Positions 1-8,602 are shown, numbered from the stretch's first letter. The stretch: 64,000 nucleotides of DNA from Bacillota bacterium (GCA_023415825.1 JAEZJF010000022.1:372001-436000); one strand, 5' to 3'. Program-made: numbers and translations. Notes: generated by a model from the sequence alone, not told the origin.

Positions 1-228
1 GTATTGGCTGTAACCGGTTCACTCAAGGCTTTCGATCACGCTTGGGCCATAACCGGCGGAGGACCGGGCAATGCCTCGGCCTACCTTGCCATCTATACAT
101 ATAAAGCCGCTTTTGTGAAATCGAACTTTGGGTATGCAAGCGCAGTCAGTTCTACCATGCTGCTGGTGGCACTCATCCTGTCACTGCTTGTACGAAAGCT
201 GGTCCGAACCGACGAAGGCGTATCTTGA
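1..228 (+). CDS. Sugar ABC transporter permease, C-terminal fragment (cut by window edge)
   Basis: This is the last 75 residues of an inner-membrane permease of the binding-protein-dependent sugar importer family (MalF/UgpA/LacF side). The reading frame is open from base 1 and stops at 226-228. The stretch FDHAWAITGGGPGNAS is the typical segment of these permeases that follows the EAA loop, and a last membrane helix (about residues 49-62) ends in a basic tail. The stop is 11 bases before the next permease, whose GAGGAGG ribosome site overlaps this gene's end, so the two are translated together as a heterodimer. The binding protein and N-terminal part must lie upstream of the window. The substrate cannot be read from this piece; the following glycosidase suggests a galactoside or similar oligosaccharide. 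Confidence 0.9.
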   Translation, partial: VLAVTGSLKAFDHAWAITGGGPGNASAYLAIYTYKAAFVKSNFGYASAVSSTMLLVALILSLLVRKLVRTDEGVS

Positions 229-239
229 GGAGGTAACAC

Positions 240-1070
240 ATGAAAACTCGCAAAATTCTGGGATTAGCGTCTTCTGCTAAATATCTGGTGCTGACACTGT
301 TCGGTATGACCACCTTTTACCCTTTTATATGGCTGTTTTTCAACGCATTTAAGGAGCAATACGAGATATACTCAAATCCCTTTGGCCTGCCGGCCCGATG
401 GCTTTTCCAGAACCTTGCCGATGCATGGAAAATGGCCCGGATATCCACAGCGTTCATGAACAGCATACTGGTTTCCTTTACCTCGGTGCTGCTGATTATT
501 ATGATGGGTGCGCTGGCGTCCTATGCCATCTCCCGGAAGATGGTTCCCAAATGGGTGTACTCCTATTTCTCCATGGGTATCATGATAGCCGCCCATACGG
601 TATTGATTCCGACCTTCTCCATATTAAAGAGCATGCAATTGTTCGATAAGCCGCTAGCCCTCATTCTGGTTTATACGGCCGCCAATGTCTCTTTAGCCAT
701 CTTCATTCTGGTAGGGTTCATGAACAGTCTGCCCATTGCGGTAGAGGAAGCGGCCACCATAGACGGGTGCAGCAGGTTTCGTACCTTTGTGAGGATTGTA
801 CTTCCCATGAGTAAGTCCGGTCTGGCAACAGTAGGAACCCTCACTTTCCTCAACTGCTGGAACGAATATCTTTTTGCCTTTGTCATCATCCGTTCCAACT
901 CGTTCAAAACGCTGACCCAGAGTGTGATGGGGCTTCAGGGGCAATATGCATCCAATGTAGCCATGCTGTGTGCAGGCCTGTTTATTGCCATTCTTCCGGT
1001 TATCGTGATGTACTGCCTGTTTCAGGAACAGGTCATTAAAGGCTTGACCGCCGGTGCGGTTAAAGGATAA
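240..1070 (+). CDS. Sugar ABC transporter permease (MalG/LacG-type)
   Basis: A 276-residue integral membrane protein with about six hydrophobic segments, the usual size for the second permease of carbohydrate uptake ABC importers. The cytoplasmic EAA loop that docks on the ATPase is seen as EEAATIDGCSRFRTFVRIVLP around residues 177-197, and the C-terminus ends in the family-typical GLTAGAVKG. GAGGAGG lies 6 bases before the ATG. No ATPase gene is present nearby, as is normal for this family, which shares one MsmX-type ATPase encoded elsewhere. It pairs with the truncated permease before it and is followed directly by a glycosidase, indicating import of an oligosaccharide that is then cleaved inside the cell. 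Confidence 0.93.
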   Translation: MKTRKILGLASSAKYLVLTLFGMTTFYPFIWLFFNAFKEQYEIYSNPFGLPARWLFQNLADAWKMARISTAFMNSILVSFTSVLLIIMMGALASYAISRKMVPKWVYSYFSMGIMIAAHTVLIPTFSILKSMQLFDKPLALILVYTAANVSLAIFILVGFMNSLPIAVEEAATIDGCSRFRTFVRIVLPMSKSGLATVGTLTFLNCWNEYLFAFVIIRSNSFKTLTQSVMGLQGQYASNVAMLCAGLFIAILPVIVMYCLFQEQVIKGLTAGAVKG

Positions 1071-1080
1071 GGAGGTTCTT

Positions 1081-3063
1081 ATGGAAAACGTTGTTTTGAC
1101 CGATACCGGTATTCACATCGGGGGCCAGGATTACCCGCTATGGAGCGGAAGCTTCCATTACTGGCGCAGTGATCCGGCCCGCTGGAGGGGTATTTTGGAG
1201 AAGATCAGTCAAATGGGCTTTGGCATGGTGGAAAGCTATGTCCCCTGGGGAGTCCATGAAATTGCAAAAGGGGAGTATGATTTTGGTTCGATAGATGCCA
1301 GAAAGAACCTGAGAGGCTTTTTGGACCTCTGCAGGGAATTGAATTTCTTTGTTTTTCTTAGGCCCGGACCCCATATTAACGCGGAGCTGGACTGCTTTGG
1401 ATTTCCGGAGCGGATTGTGTTCAATCCCCGGTATATGGCCCGTTCCCCGTATGGAACCCCGGTAACCTATCCATATGCAACCCGACCTTTCCCCATTCCG
1501 TCCTATGCCGCGCCGGAATTTCTTGATGAGGTCCGGGAGTATTTTGACGCCGTATACGAAGAAATAAAGGACTACCTGTACCCATACGGGCCGGTGGTGG
1601 CTTTGCAAAGCGACAACGAATACTGTCATTTTTTCAGGGACAGCGCCTATATCCTGGATTATTCAGAAGCTTCCATAACGGCGTATCATAAATTTCTAAG
1701 AAAACGCTACGGTTCGGCTCACAACCTATCGGAAGCCTATGGCGGACCGGTTGATTCCATAGAGGAGGTCCGGGCACCAATAGGGTTTTCACGGGGACAG
1801 CTTGTTAAGTGCTATGATTGGGTCAATTTTAAGGAGCGTCAGATTACAGAAATGGTAGGAAAGATAGCTGCCTACTGGCGCGGTAAAGGAGTAAATCTGC
1901 CTATTTATCATAATATTGCATTTCAATATTATACCCCTGTGGATCTTGTGGCTATGGAGAAAGAAGCGGTGGATGTGGCCGGAATGGACATCTATCTTTA
2001 TCAGTATCAAGGCAAAGATATACGAAGGAAAATGCGCTATCTGGCCGGGACCAGCAAGCTTGCCTTTGTCCCCGAATTCATATCTGGAGTATGGTTCGAT
2101 AACCCCAAAACCCCCACTGTTTCCGAGCAAAGATTCATCACACTGTATGCTTTGATGAACGGTCTTAAAGCCGTAAACTTTTATATGCTTGTTGAGCGGG
2201 ACCGCTGGCAGGGCTGCCCCATTACCGTGGACGGACGGATTCGGGAGGAATACTTTGATTTTTACCGGAAGCTAACCCAGTTTGTCCATGAGTATGGGCT
2301 AAATGGCCACACCCGGCAGCCAGAGGCACTGCTGCTTAAGAACTATGAGCTTGGTAGATTCCAGTCCATGTATTCCAGGGCTGATTTTAGTCCCCTGGTC
2401 TCCAATGCCTTTGTGCAAGGATTGGAAATTCCCCGTGGGTTGTTCACGCCGGAGCCGGTTCTAGGTCTGGAGTTTGAGCATCAGGCCAGACAGCACTGGA
2501 GTGAGGAGCCCTGGCTGGATCGTCTTGCAGATCGCCTTACAGCTCTCGGAGTGGACTACAATCTCTCAGACAGCCAGATTCCCATTGAAGAAATGAACAA
2601 GTATAAAACCATTTACGCGTCATCCTTTGAGTGCATGGGTAGGGAGCTGCAACAAAAGCTGCTGGATTACCTTAAGAGTGGCGGGAGGCTGATTATGCCA
2701 TGCCTTCCGGACAGGGATACGGAGCAAGAGAGCTGCACTATTCTTTCAGATGCGCTGGCTGAGGAAAAATCCCTGAGACTTATTATGGATGACGGTAATT
2801 ATCCAGTGCTAGAGCGGCGATTGCTTCTTCCCCAGGAGGGCTCGCCATTGGAATATATGCTGCATCAAACAGCAAAGGGTAAGCTGTTGTTTGCGGCCAA
2901 CCCCACTGAACACTCTTTAACAGGAAGCGTTGCATTATTGTGCGATGAAGAACGGGGCTCACCTGTGTGGCTGGAGGAGGGTGTGGCAGCGTCCTTCAAT
3001 GAGGGTCTGGTTACGGTCACTTTGCCGCCCTATACTGTGTCTGTCTGGGAGGTGGAAGCATGA
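1081..3063 (+). CDS. GH35-like beta-galactosidase
   Basis: A 660-residue cytoplasmic (no signal peptide) glycoside hydrolase resembling family GH35 with a GH42-like middle region. The N-terminal TIM barrel shows WSGSFHYWR, VESYVPWGVHE and FLRPGPHINAELDCFGFPE, all typical of GH35. The probable acid/base is Glu180 in LQSDNEY and the probable nucleophile Glu332 in FVPEFISGVW. The C-terminal third (about 480-660) looks like a flavodoxin-like trimerisation region plus a small beta domain, as in GH42 enzymes. I start it at the ATG at 1081 because AAGGAGG lies 6 bases upstream; an upstream in-frame GTG at 1054 would overlap the permease and lacks a ribosome site. It likely removes a beta-galactosyl or related residue from the imported sugar. 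Confidence 0.85.
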   Translation: MENVVLTDTGIHIGGQDYPLWSGSFHYWRSDPARWRGILEKISQMGFGMVESYVPWGVHEIAKGEYDFGSIDARKNLRGFLDLCRELNFFVFLRPGPHINAELDCFGFPERIVFNPRYMARSPYGTPVTYPYATRPFPIPSYAAPEFLDEVREYFDAVYEEIKDYLYPYGPVVALQSDNEYCHFFRDSAYILDYSEASITAYHKFLRKRYGSAHNLSEAYGGPVDSIEEVRAPIGFSRGQLVKCYDWVNFKERQITEMVGKIAAYWRGKGVNLPIYHNIAFQYYTPVDLVAMEKEAVDVAGMDIYLYQYQGKDIRRKMRYLAGTSKLAFVPEFISGVWFDNPKTPTVSEQRFITLYALMNGLKAVNFYMLVERDRWQGCPITVDGRIREEYFDFYRKLTQFVHEYGLNGHTRQPEALLLKNYELGRFQSMYSRADFSPLVSNAFVQGLEIPRGLFTPEPVLGLEFEHQARQHWSEEPWLDRLADRLTALGVDYNLSDSQIPIEEMNKYKTIYASSFECMGRELQQKLLDYLKSGGRLIMPCLPDRDTEQESCTILSDALAEEKSLRLIMDDGNYPVLERRLLLPQEGSPLEYMLHQTAKGKLLFAANPTEHSLTGSVALLCDEERGSPVWLEEGVAASFNEGLVTVTLPPYTVSVWEVEA

Positions 3064-3773
3064 TTCCAAATAATATCCGGTTCGAAAACCTCAATCCTTC
3101 TCTGTGGAGAAACCTGGGGCTATTAACCCAGTGCTTTTTTAAGGAACGAGCAACCCTTTGGGTTCTTATGAAAGATAAAATTCCGCTTCGTGCCGTACTG
3201 GAAGGTAACCCTGTGACTGTTCCTGGATTGATTGATGTGGAAGCGCTATTTGAAAAGTATCCTCATGTAAAGTGCATTATCCTCGCTGAGGAAGAAAGCT
3301 TGATCCGCTATTACGTAGACGTCAACCAAAAGATAGAGGTGCCTATCAGTGCGGATGAGTATTTCTCGTATATTGTAAAGCGTCTGGCCCGGGATAAAGG
3401 GATAACCTATTATCTCAAAGACGGTGAAACACTGCCGCCCCCGCCATGGATTGATTTTTACGGAATTTGCAGGCGGATGGTGCATGACTTTCTCCCAAGA
3501 ACTTGCCATCTCCTGCTGGAGATTCTGGATGGAAACAAGGTATTCTTCCAAATGGCAGTAACCATAAGGGAAAATGAAATTCTGCGCGTCTCTACAATGG
3601 ATGACTATTGCTTCTTATTGGGTTTGGAAACTGTTGAGGAGCCATTGTCTTCAGTGCAGTTGGAACAGATCAAAGCGGCAACAGAGGAGGAGGTGTTAAG
3701 TTACAGGGTGGAGAAGGACAAAGCTATCGCTTTTCTGGAAAATAAGGTAAAAGCATATATGGAACATTGGTAG
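3060..3773 (+). CDS. Hypothetical protein coupled to the glycosidase
   Basis: A 237-residue soluble protein that I do not recognise. Its ATG overlaps the stop of the GH35 gene in an ATGA junction, so it is translationally coupled and probably serves the same sugar pathway. There is no signal peptide or membrane segment. Visible features are a Pro-rich turn (LPPPPWIDFYGICRRMVHDFLPRTCHLLLE, split here only by position around residues 123-152) followed by a helical, charged C-terminus (about 200-237). The region from residue 100 on looks like a small alpha/beta fold, but I can assign no catalytic motif. After it there is no obvious terminator; the next gene starts 125 bases later on the same strand. 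Confidence 0.75.
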   Translation: MIPNNIRFENLNPSLWRNLGLLTQCFFKERATLWVLMKDKIPLRAVLEGNPVTVPGLIDVEALFEKYPHVKCIILAEEESLIRYYVDVNQKIEVPISADEYFSYIVKRLARDKGITYYLKDGETLPPPPWIDFYGICRRMVHDFLPRTCHLLLEILDGNKVFFQMAVTIRENEILRVSTMDDYCFLLGLETVEEPLSSVQLEQIKAATEEEVLSYRVEKDKAIAFLENKVKAYMEHW

Positions 3774-3898
3774 AGTGTTTTTTGCCATGCGCGACAGGAT
3801 GGAGTTCTGCTCTGAGTGGTACAACCGGAGTAGTTTTCTTTTCTGCGTGTCTATGGTAAAATACAGGGATATTGGCGAATTTATGCGGAGAACAAATT

Positions 3899-4732
3899 AT
3901 GATTGCCAAAGATGATATACGGACCTTCTGCGAAAGTTATCGCGTTTTGGTTCGTACAAATGATTTTATGTATCTCTTGCCGCATCCGGCATTGCGGGAT
4001 TGGATTTCAAATTATTCCATTACTTTTCCGTACAAAAACATGATGTCGGAAAACTATACTGTTGTACCTCATGGAAGTGCAACACTGGTGTTCTCTTGTG
4101 ATGGGAAAGGCTTGTACGGCAATTTGTTTGGGCCAGCCACAAGGCCCTGTATGGTTGGCGGCCAAGCAAATCTATTTAACATGCTGCTTATTATAGAATT
4201 TCAACCGGCAGGCTTATATGCGTTCACAGGCGCCCAGCAAAAAGAATTGGCCGACCGCACAATCCCATTTGGATTAGTAAATCCCATGTTAAACAGATTG
4301 ATTGCTGAAACGCTTGACAGCGCCCGCAATATGTATGAATTGATTACCGGACTTGACAAGATGTTGTTATCAAATCTGCATACAACCTATCCCTCCGAAC
4401 TCCGTCTGGCAACCCAAATGATTATTGGGAATATGGGAAACATCTCACCCAAAGAGCTATCCGGTTCCGTCTATTATAGCGAACGGCACCTCAATCGCAT
4501 TTTTGACCAGTATCTGGGTATGAACACAAAAACCTTTTCCCGCATGGTCCGTATCAATAAAGCGATTCGGCTCATGCACAATCCCCGGAACAGCCTTACA
4601 GGTGTTTGTAATTTAACCGGATTTTATGACTTGCCGCATTTTATCCGCGATTTCAAATCTGTATGTGGGATTACTCCTCAAGAATACCGTAACAACATGT
4701 CCGATTTTTACAGTGAGATTGCAAAGTTCTGA
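3899..4732 (+). CDS. AraC-family transcriptional regulator
   Basis: A 277-residue DNA-binding protein. The first 170 residues form a sensing domain of the DUF6597 kind found in many AraC proteins (LPHPALRDWISNY; VVPHGSATLVFS; IIEFQPAGLYAFTG). The C-terminal 100 residues contain the two helix-turn-helix motifs of AraC/XylS regulators: ISPKELSGSVYYSERHLNRI and LTGVCNLTGFYDLPHFIRDF, ending in the signature CGITPQEYRNN. I chose the ATG at 3899 because GGAG sits 8 bases before it; a TTG at 3872 in frame has no ribosome site. It is followed by two small genes on the same strand (glyoxalase-like and Cys-rich proteins), which are plausible targets. The inducer is unknown. Confidence 0.88.
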   Translation: MIAKDDIRTFCESYRVLVRTNDFMYLLPHPALRDWISNYSITFPYKNMMSENYTVVPHGSATLVFSCDGKGLYGNLFGPATRPCMVGGQANLFNMLLIIEFQPAGLYAFTGAQQKELADRTIPFGLVNPMLNRLIAETLDSARNMYELITGLDKMLLSNLHTTYPSELRLATQMIIGNMGNISPKELSGSVYYSERHLNRIFDQYLGMNTKTFSRMVRINKAIRLMHNPRNSLTGVCNLTGFYDLPHFIRDFKSVCGITPQEYRNNMSDFYSEIAKF

Positions 4733-4771
4733 GATATAATGAAGAAAACCCACACAGAACGGAGTGTTAAT

Positions 4772-5251
4772 ATGAAATATTGCGGCACATTGATTTCAGT
4801 ATCGGATATGGCAAAGTCCAAGAATTTTTATGAAAAGGTTATGGAACAAAAGGTAGTTATGGACTTAGGTGTTCATGTGTCTTTTGAAAACGGCCTTTCC
4901 CTGCAATCCAACTATGAGGAGCTTGTTGGTGAGAAACTTGAAATGCTTTTGAAACCAAATAACTTCCAGCTTTATTTTGAAGTTAAGGATTTAGATCGCT
5001 GGGAAGCAAAACTAAAGTCCTTAGAAGAGATCGAGTTTATCCACGCAAGCAAAGAATATCCATGGGGACAGCGTGTCATGCGGTTTTATGATTGTGACAA
5101 ATATATCGTAGAAGTATCGGAAAGTATGGAGAGTGTTGTAAAGCGTTTCTTGGCGCAAGGACTTTCTGTGGAAGAAACTGCAGAGCGCACCATGTTCCCG
5201 GTTGAATTTGTAAAGCAGCTTCATCTGAGTTGTGCCAGCACAGAAGAATAA
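4772..5251 (+). CDS. Glyoxalase/bleomycin-resistance-fold protein with HTH-like tail
   Basis: A 159-residue protein. Residues 1-118 match the vicinal-oxygen-chelate fold: an N-terminal GTLISVSDMAKSKNFYEKVM strand-helix unit, then FQLYFEVKDLDRWEAKLK and a closing YDCDKYIVEVSE strand. Such proteins are often dioxygenases, glyoxalase-like enzymes or antibiotic-binding proteins; the usual metal ligands are not all evident, so enzymatic activity is uncertain. The tail after residue 120 (FLAQGLSVEETAERTMFPVE) looks like a small helix-turn-helix of the type seen at the end of Rpn-type nucleases. I start at 4772, preceded by GGAG 7 bases upstream, not at the 4739 ATG that lacks a site. It follows the AraC regulator by 39 bases. 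Confidence 0.82.
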   Translation: MKYCGTLISVSDMAKSKNFYEKVMEQKVVMDLGVHVSFENGLSLQSNYEELVGEKLEMLLKPNNFQLYFEVKDLDRWEAKLKSLEEIEFIHASKEYPWGQRVMRFYDCDKYIVEVSESMESVVKRFLAQGLSVEETAERTMFPVEFVKQLHLSCASTEE

Positions 5252-5275
5252 GCATGTGATCAGGAGGGGCTATCA

Positions 5276-5767
5276 ATGAGTGATATAAATTTGCAGTATG
5301 AAAATTTTTTAAATGAAGTAAATCCCGCCTACAGGGAATTTGTTGATCAAACAAACGATTTTTTGTCTCAAAATGGCTGCAAGATTAAAATTGAGATTGC
5401 AAAAAACGGTTATGTTGTATCTTACAATGACACGAAACGCGGTAAGGTTGTTGCAAATTTTGTGTTCCGAAAAAGCGGACTTATCATCCGCATTTACGGA
5501 GATCATGTTAATAAATACGCCAGTTTCCTTGAAACTCTGCCGAACGGTATGATTAAAGCAATTGAGAAAGCACCCATTTGCAAGAGGCTTGCTGATCCTA
5601 CAAAATGCAATTCTCGTTGCCAGATGGGGTATATATTTACGTTAAATAATGTCGATTATCATAAATGCAGATTTAATTGCTTTATGTTTTTAGTAAGCGG
5701 TGAAAACAATCCGTTCATTAAGACCTTTCTCGAAAACGAGATGAGCCTGAGAACACTCGCAATATAG
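5276..5767 (+). CDS. Cys-rich hypothetical protein
   Basis: A 163-residue protein of unknown function with no signal peptide or membrane helix. The N-terminal half is an alpha/beta segment (residues 1-95). The C-terminal half carries six cysteines: one in APICKRL, two in KCNSRC and one in the following YHKC, then two in FNCF-type context, a spacing that could bind a metal or form a small redox site. AGGAGGGG lies 8 bases upstream of the ATG. It sits 24 bases after the glyoxalase-like gene and is closed by a perfect inverted repeat, so it is the last gene of the AraC-led group. Small Cys-rich proteins of this look are common in Clostridia, but I cannot name the family. Confidence 0.72.
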   Translation: MSDINLQYENFLNEVNPAYREFVDQTNDFLSQNGCKIKIEIAKNGYVVSYNDTKRGKVVANFVFRKSGLIIRIYGDHVNKYASFLETLPNGMIKAIEKAPICKRLADPTKCNSRCQMGYIFTLNNVDYHKCRFNCFMFLVSGENNPFIKTFLENEMSLRTLAI

Positions 5768-5804
5768 CTCAATTTCTTGATTATCAAGATTATCCACACA
5801 AGAC

Positions 5805-5834
5805 AGCAGGACTGCTTAATCAGGCAGTCCTGCT
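5805..5834. terminator. Hairpin between convergent genes
   Basis: A perfect 11-bp inverted repeat, AGCAGGACTGC / GCAGTCCTGCT (5805-5815 and 5824-5834) with an 8-base loop, lies between the end of the Cys-rich gene (+) and the end of the SDR gene (-). It has no long U-tract on either side, so termination may be weak or factor-assisted, but position and strength suit a bidirectional 3' end. Confidence 0.65.
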
Positions 5835-5854
5835 CAATACTTGAAACCGATTCA

Positions 5855-6622
5855 TTAGATTGCCGTCCATCCGCCGTCAACCGCAAGATATTGCCCTGTG
5901 GTGTAGCTCGACGCATCCGAAGCAAAATAAATGATTGCTCCGTCCAGCTCGCCGTCCCTTCCCGGTCTGCCCATTGGACAATATGCCTTTACTCCCTGCA
6001 TGAAGCCCTCACTTGCCATAGCATCATTTGTCATTTCACTTGGGAAATAAGCAGGTCCTATCGTATTAACGGTGATATTATGCTTGGCCCACTCATTGGC
6101 CAACGCTTTTGTTAGCATAAACACCGCACCTTTTGAAGTGCAGTAAGCGGAAATCGGTGAGCCTGCCATAGCAACGGAAGAATGGATGGAACCGATATTG
6201 ATAATTTTTCCGTATTTCTGCTCAATCATCACCTTGCCCACTTCTCTGGCAACATAATAAACGGCATCGCAGTTAACTGCAATCGTAGAGCGCCATTCTT
6301 CGTCTGTCTGGGTGTCTGCCGGTATACCTTTGCCCACACCGGCATTATTAACCAATATATCAATTCTGCCAAAATGAGCTTTAACTTCCGAAACCATAAA
6401 TGTTATCTCAGAGCTGTTTAACATATCGCATTTTATAGCAATGCAGCGGACACCTATTTCTTCAATTTCCTTTTTTACCTGCTCAAGCCTGTCAAGTCTT
6501 CTTGCAACGACCGCAATGTCTGCGCCTTGGTTTGCCAATGCCTTTGCAAATTGTACACCGAGGCCGGAGGATGCGCCAGTAACGATGGCTGTTTTACCTC
6601 TTAAGTCAAATAGATTTTTCAT
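5855..6622 (-). CDS. Short-chain dehydrogenase/reductase (SDR)
   Basis: A 255-residue classical SDR using NAD(P)H to oxidise or reduce a sugar, polyol or keto acid. The Rossmann dinucleotide motif is TGASSGLG (15-22), the structural motif is NNAG (92-95), and the catalytic triad is Ser145, Tyr160 and Lys164 (SAYCTSK). The C-terminus GQYLAVDGGWTAI is typical. ARR after the second strand (about residues 40-42) suggests NADP preference. The sequence resembles gluconate 5-dehydrogenase and 2-deoxy-gluconate dehydrogenase relatives, but the SDR family is too broad to name a substrate. It is monocistronic with its own sigma-A promoter (6670-6698) and a TGGAGG ribosome site. The only adjacent gene on its strand is far away. 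Confidence 0.9.
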   Translation of the reverse strand: MKNLFDLRGKTAIVTGASSGLGVQFAKALANQGADIAVVARRLDRLEQVKKEIEEIGVRCIAIKCDMLNSSEITFMVSEVKAHFGRIDILVNNAGVGKGIPADTQTDEEWRSTIAVNCDAVYYVAREVGKVMIEQKYGKIINIGSIHSSVAMAGSPISAYCTSKGAVFMLTKALANEWAKHNITVNTIGPAYFPSEMTNDAMASEGFMQGVKAYCPMGRPGRDGELDGAIIYFASDASSYTTGQYLAVDGGWTAI

Positions 6623-6669
6623 TGATGTACCTCCAAATGCTAATTTTATAATGTTAACGAACAGTGCAT

Positions 6670-6698
6670 ATCATAGCACATTGTTATTATTTTGTCAA
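6670..6698 (-). promoter_or_regulatory. Sigma-A promoter of the SDR gene
   Basis: On the minus strand a perfect TTGACA (-35, complement of 6693-6698) is followed after exactly 17 bases by TATGAT (-10, complement of 6670-6675), 48 bases before the SDR start codon. A short GTTAAC-centred palindrome lies between the -10 and the gene and could be an operator. Confidence 0.8.
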
Positions 6699-6832
6699 TC
6701 TTTGAACGGGCGTCTGTGATAGAGTACCCACAACTGTAAGTATATACGGATTGGTAAAATCTCCTTATAAAGAAAGAAGATGAATTGGGATATCCAAAAT
6801 GCTATAATTAAGACAATAAAGGAGGGTGCACT

Positions 6833-7771
6833 ATGTTCGAGCAGATCAATAAGGAACTGGAAGAACTCCAGCAGGGAATCTATCGCTATAGGAGAATTGA
6901 CTCCATGCTCAAAAACCTTCAAGCTCAGCTTGACAGTCAGGAAAGCAAACAATATGACCTGGAGCAGGAGTTGAAGAAGGAAAACCTGGATGTTGAGAAA
7001 GTCAACAAGATGGGTGTTTCCGCACTTTTCCATACCATTCTGGGCAATCGTGAGAAGCAGATTGAAAAAGAACGTCAAGAGGCTTTGGCAGCTCAACTCA
7101 AGTACGATGATATAACGGAACAGATAGAGGATACCAAGCGGCAGATATCTGAGCTTAGGTCGGAGCGGTCAGAATTACGTGATTATGAAAGCAAGTTTAA
7201 TGCTCTTTATCAGCAAAAATATGCGATGCTTAAGCAGAACAATGAAAACGCTGAAAAGATTACTGAGCTTGAACAGAAAATCTCCCTCTATAAAGCTAAC
7301 CTTAAAGAAATATCCGAAGCCATTTCCGCCGGAAACAGCGTTATACATAGCTTAACCAGGGTCGCCGGCAGCTTGGACAGTGCCGAAGGCTGGGGAAAAT
7401 GGGATATGTGGGGCGGAGGAGGGCTTATTACGGACCTGGTCAAGCACTCCCACATAGATGATGCGAGAGATGCTGCTTCGGAAGTTCAGATGCTGCTCAA
7501 CAGATTTCGTACGGAGCTTACCGACGTAAAAATCTCTTCACAGATTTCCATTGATGTTGACGGGTTTGTGAAGTTTGCTGATTTTTTCTTTGACGGATTG
7601 ATTTCCGACTGGGTTGTACAGTCGCGTATTCATGACTCTCAAGCAAGTGTCGACCAAGTCATGGGACAAGTCAATAGTGTTATCAGAAAGCTTTCTCAGA
7701 TGCAGAGTGATGATAAGAGAGGGCTTGAAAATCTTGAATATGAGTTGACAACGCTTATCACCAAGGCATAA
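6833..7771 (+). CDS. Coiled-coil protein of unknown function
   Basis: A 312-residue soluble protein. Residues 1-170 are almost wholly coiled coil, with heptads rich in Glu, Gln, Lys and Leu (for example ELEELQQG and QIEDTKRQISELRSERSEL). A Gly/Trp-rich hinge follows at about 185-200 (GWGKWDMWGGGGLITDLVKH), then a second helical half to the end. No signal peptide or membrane helix is seen. The start is preceded by AAAGGAGGG 8 bases upstream, and TATAAT at 6803-6808 may be its -10 box. I recall the DMWGGGGL-type hinge in other uncharacterised bacterial coiled-coil proteins, but know no function. It stands alone between an SDR and an XRE regulator. Confidence 0.78.
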   Translation: MFEQINKELEELQQGIYRYRRIDSMLKNLQAQLDSQESKQYDLEQELKKENLDVEKVNKMGVSALFHTILGNREKQIEKERQEALAAQLKYDDITEQIEDTKRQISELRSERSELRDYESKFNALYQQKYAMLKQNNENAEKITELEQKISLYKANLKEISEAISAGNSVIHSLTRVAGSLDSAEGWGKWDMWGGGGLITDLVKHSHIDDARDAASEVQMLLNRFRTELTDVKISSQISIDVDGFVKFADFFFDGLISDWVVQSRIHDSQASVDQVMGQVNSVIRKLSQMQSDDKRGLENLEYELTTLITKA

Positions 7772-7892
7772 TTGGGAGGTATAGGATGTTAAGATGCAAC
7801 TATCGGTTGCGCTTTTTCAAGCTCCTGTCGATTGTTCTGCAACCACGTTATAGATAGACTAAAACCAGACAAACAATAGAGAGGAGCTTAAT

Positions 7893-8501
7893 ATGAAGCT
7901 ACCAGAAAAAATACTTTATTGCCGGAAAAAGGCTGGGCTATCTCAGGAGGTGCTTGCCGAAAAGCTTGGGATATCCCGTCAGGCTATAAGCAAATGGGAA
8001 ACCGGTGATGCAGTGCCAGAGATAAGCAAACTACTCCTTTTAGCGAATGTTTTTGGTGTGACCACGGATTGGCTGCTTTCCGAAGAAGAGCCAGCGCAAG
8101 AAAAAGCGGATGACTTCCCAGCCGCTACGGCCATACCAGAAACAAGAACCACTTGGATTGATTCAGTGCCGGGTTTGATTGGCCGATTGTTGCGGCGTTA
8201 TGGCTGGCTTTTTGGTGTGTATTTGGCAGTAATAGGTGCCGGATTTACGGGTTTAGGCGCGTTGGCTCGGTACTTAGTACGCAAAATGTTCAGCAACAGC
8301 CTTTCTGGCGCTTTTGGCACCATGTTTCCCGGAGATATTGATTTCGGCGAGCTAGGAACTCAGACGATGAGCCCCTTCTCACAACTTGCTGCCAATAATC
8401 CCGTCTCCATTATGGGCACGTTTATTATGATTGTTGGTATCATCATGCTGATTGCCGGTGTTGTTCTTGCAGTTGTTCTGAAAAAGCGCAGCCAAGAATA
8501 A
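7893..8501 (+). CDS. XRE-family regulator with C-terminal membrane segments
   Basis: A 202-residue protein. Residues 1-62 are a Cro/C1-type helix-turn-helix (LSQEVLAEKLGISRQAISKWETG is the core, residues 16-38). After a linker rich in Glu, Pro and Ala come two hydrophobic segments, about 107-130 (YLAVIGAGFTGLGALARYLV) and 173-195 (MGTFIMIVGIIMLIAGVVLA), ending in KKRSQE. This makes a membrane-tethered DNA-binding protein, a layout widespread in Bacillota in which the membrane part is thought to sense envelope state. GAGAGGAGC precedes the ATG by 7 bases. It has no partner gene on its strand and ends at a bidirectional terminator. Confidence 0.85.
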   Translation: MKLPEKILYCRKKAGLSQEVLAEKLGISRQAISKWETGDAVPEISKLLLLANVFGVTTDWLLSEEEPAQEKADDFPAATAIPETRTTWIDSVPGLIGRLLRRYGWLFGVYLAVIGAGFTGLGALARYLVRKMFSNSLSGAFGTMFPGDIDFGELGTQTMSPFSQLAANNPVSIMGTFIMIVGIIMLIAGVVLAVVLKKRSQE

Positions 8502-8522
8502 GGGAAAGCTGAATACGGCACA

Positions 8523-8563
8523 AAAAGGCAGTAGGCGCTCATTGTTAGCGGCTGCTGCCTTTT
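8523..8563. terminator. Bidirectional rho-independent terminator
   Basis: Arms AAAAGGCAG (8523-8531) and CTGCCTTTT (8555-8563) enclose an inner GCGCT/AGCG stem. A-rich and T-rich flanks give a U-run in both directions, so it can end the XRE gene (+) and the large surface-protein gene (-). Confidence 0.8.
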
Positions 8564-8602
8564 CTGTATCATTGTAATTACCTGCCCTTATCCAAGTATT
8601 CT

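Noticed and set aside
6695..7096. A 133-codon minus-strand open frame overlapping the coiled-coil gene.
   Set aside because: Shadow of the AT-rich coiled-coil coding sequence; it has no ribosome site and its upstream part lies inside a clear plus-strand gene.
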